From positions 1-64,000 of the forward strand of contig VZSE01004150.1 of the NCBI GenBank assembly GCA_013398275.1: DNA of 64,000 nt, read 5' to 3'. A program made the translations under genes and the position numbers. Below the pieces are notes generated by a model. It was not told the origin of the DNA. It was given only the letters and a program-made list of their open reading frames with translations, and searched no databases. Origin of the DNA: Promerops cafer. Its lineage: Eukaryota > Chordata > Aves > Passeriformes > Nectariniidae. Shown piece after piece: positions 63,446-64,000 of this stretch (position 1 is its first letter; each line of letters begins with the position of its first letter).

Positions 63446-64000
63446 GTAAGCCACATATATTGATGTTCTGGTTTTATAACTTTTAAAATAGAAATAGGCT
63501 AAATATAATTGTAAATTTTTGGCAAACTGCCAAGAAATTGTTTTTTCTCTACTTGCCCAAGTGAAAAAAAATTTACATTTTAAATAGGAAATGAGAAAGT
63601 AGGTGTGAATTCCAACCATGTCGCTGAGCCTTCAGGCCTGGTTCTGATCTTGAAACACACAAGCAGCCTTTATCTTTGTGCTCCACAGCCAGCCAGCTGG
63701 GAAATCCAGTGTTCTTTGCAAACTCCATAATATTCTTAGTTTGATCTCTAGAGGAAGTCGAGCTTGTACAGTCTGTCTGTGTCTCTCTGTCCATCTACCT
63801 CTCCTCCTTCCCCCTTCCCAGTTTACTTCCTCCCCCATACTATTTTTGCACCTAGCCAGTGTTGCTCATACTTGACAGGTAGATATGTGTAAAAGTTACA
63901 ATTTGTGTGAAATAGGAAAAGGTGTGTATGTAGGCAGGAGAAACCACTCCTGTACCCTCTTCCCTAATTCCACTTGCCAGCTTTTCAGTAAAACTCTGCC
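63446..64000 (+). other. RTKN2: RTKN2 intron 6 (partial)
   Basis: The intron starts with donor GTAAGC and runs to the window edge. No exon was recognised in these 555 bases. Confidence 0.75.

Larger units (their letters stand above)
52379..64000 (+). other. RTKN2: RTKN2 gene span (5' part; runs off the window)
   Basis: Exons seen are 52379-52467 (tentative), 55216-55415, 57191-57249, 60783-60836, 61746-61863 and 63245-63445, all with GT-AG introns and matching phases. They correspond to roughly the first 230 residues of rhotekin-2, a Rho-GTPase-binding scaffold protein related to rhotekin. These cover an N-terminal HR1/REM-type Rho-binding region and the first part of the anillin-like segment. 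The PH domain and C-terminus must lie beyond 64000. The gene is divergent from ZNF365, as in human 10q21. Confidence 0.93.

Noticed and set aside
1..64000. tRNA, rRNA, CRISPR array, bacterial-type operon or defence system
   Set aside because: Reading both strands gave no such structure. The window is ordinary vertebrate nuclear DNA.

Overview
The window is nuclear DNA from a bird, most likely a songbird. It has vertebrate split genes with GT-AG introns, two CpG-island first exons, fragments of the avian CR1 LINE, and LTRs of types I associate with passerine genomes. There is no bacterial-style gene organisation. The species cannot be named from the sequence.

Two protein-coding genes are present, head to head. 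ZNF365 lies on the minus strand (about 19.48-36.6 kb). All four coding exons can be placed with consistent splice phases: 35594-36318, 26486-26666, a 38-nt microexon at 24438-24475, and 21689-21935. Together they make a 396-residue protein with an N-terminal C2H2 finger, a long coiled coil and a basic tail. A 2.2-kb 3' UTR follows. RTKN2 (rhotekin-2) lies on the plus strand from about 52.4 kb and runs off the right edge. Exons 2-6 are clear and carry the HR1/REM-like Rho-binding segment and the start of the anillin-like region. The PH-domain exons lie outside. Its first exon is only tentatively placed because an ambiguous base (N, 52428) sits where the reading frame must shift. In human 10q21 the order is RTKN2-ZNF365-ADO-EGR2, with the first two genes divergent, so this window is the same locus and its left edge points toward ADO/EGR2.

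Regions: 1-242, 3' end of an old plus-strand LTR. 243-11186, gene-free with AT-rich islands that look like conserved non-coding DNA. 11187-11280, CR1 tail. 11416-12582, an approximately 1.17-kb minus-strand LTR of the same family as the one at the left edge, carrying a three-copy 40-bp tandem repeat. 12583-19480, gene-free with more enhancer-like islands. 19.48-36.6 kb, ZNF365. 36918-37165, second CR1 tail. 37.2-46.1 kb, no gene seen. 46.2-48.7 kb, a heavily decayed plus-strand coding fossil, perhaps retroviral env-like. 50863-51175, a 313-bp solo LTR on the minus strand. 52.2-64.0 kb, RTKN2.

The two genes do not form a pathway. They share a 16-kb divergent interval holding both CpG-island promoters. 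No new enzymatic or defence system was found. The most useful observations are the microexon, the frame-breaking N in RTKN2 exon 1, the coding fossil at 46-49 kb, the intronic inverted repeats, and the enhancer-like islands on the EGR2 side.
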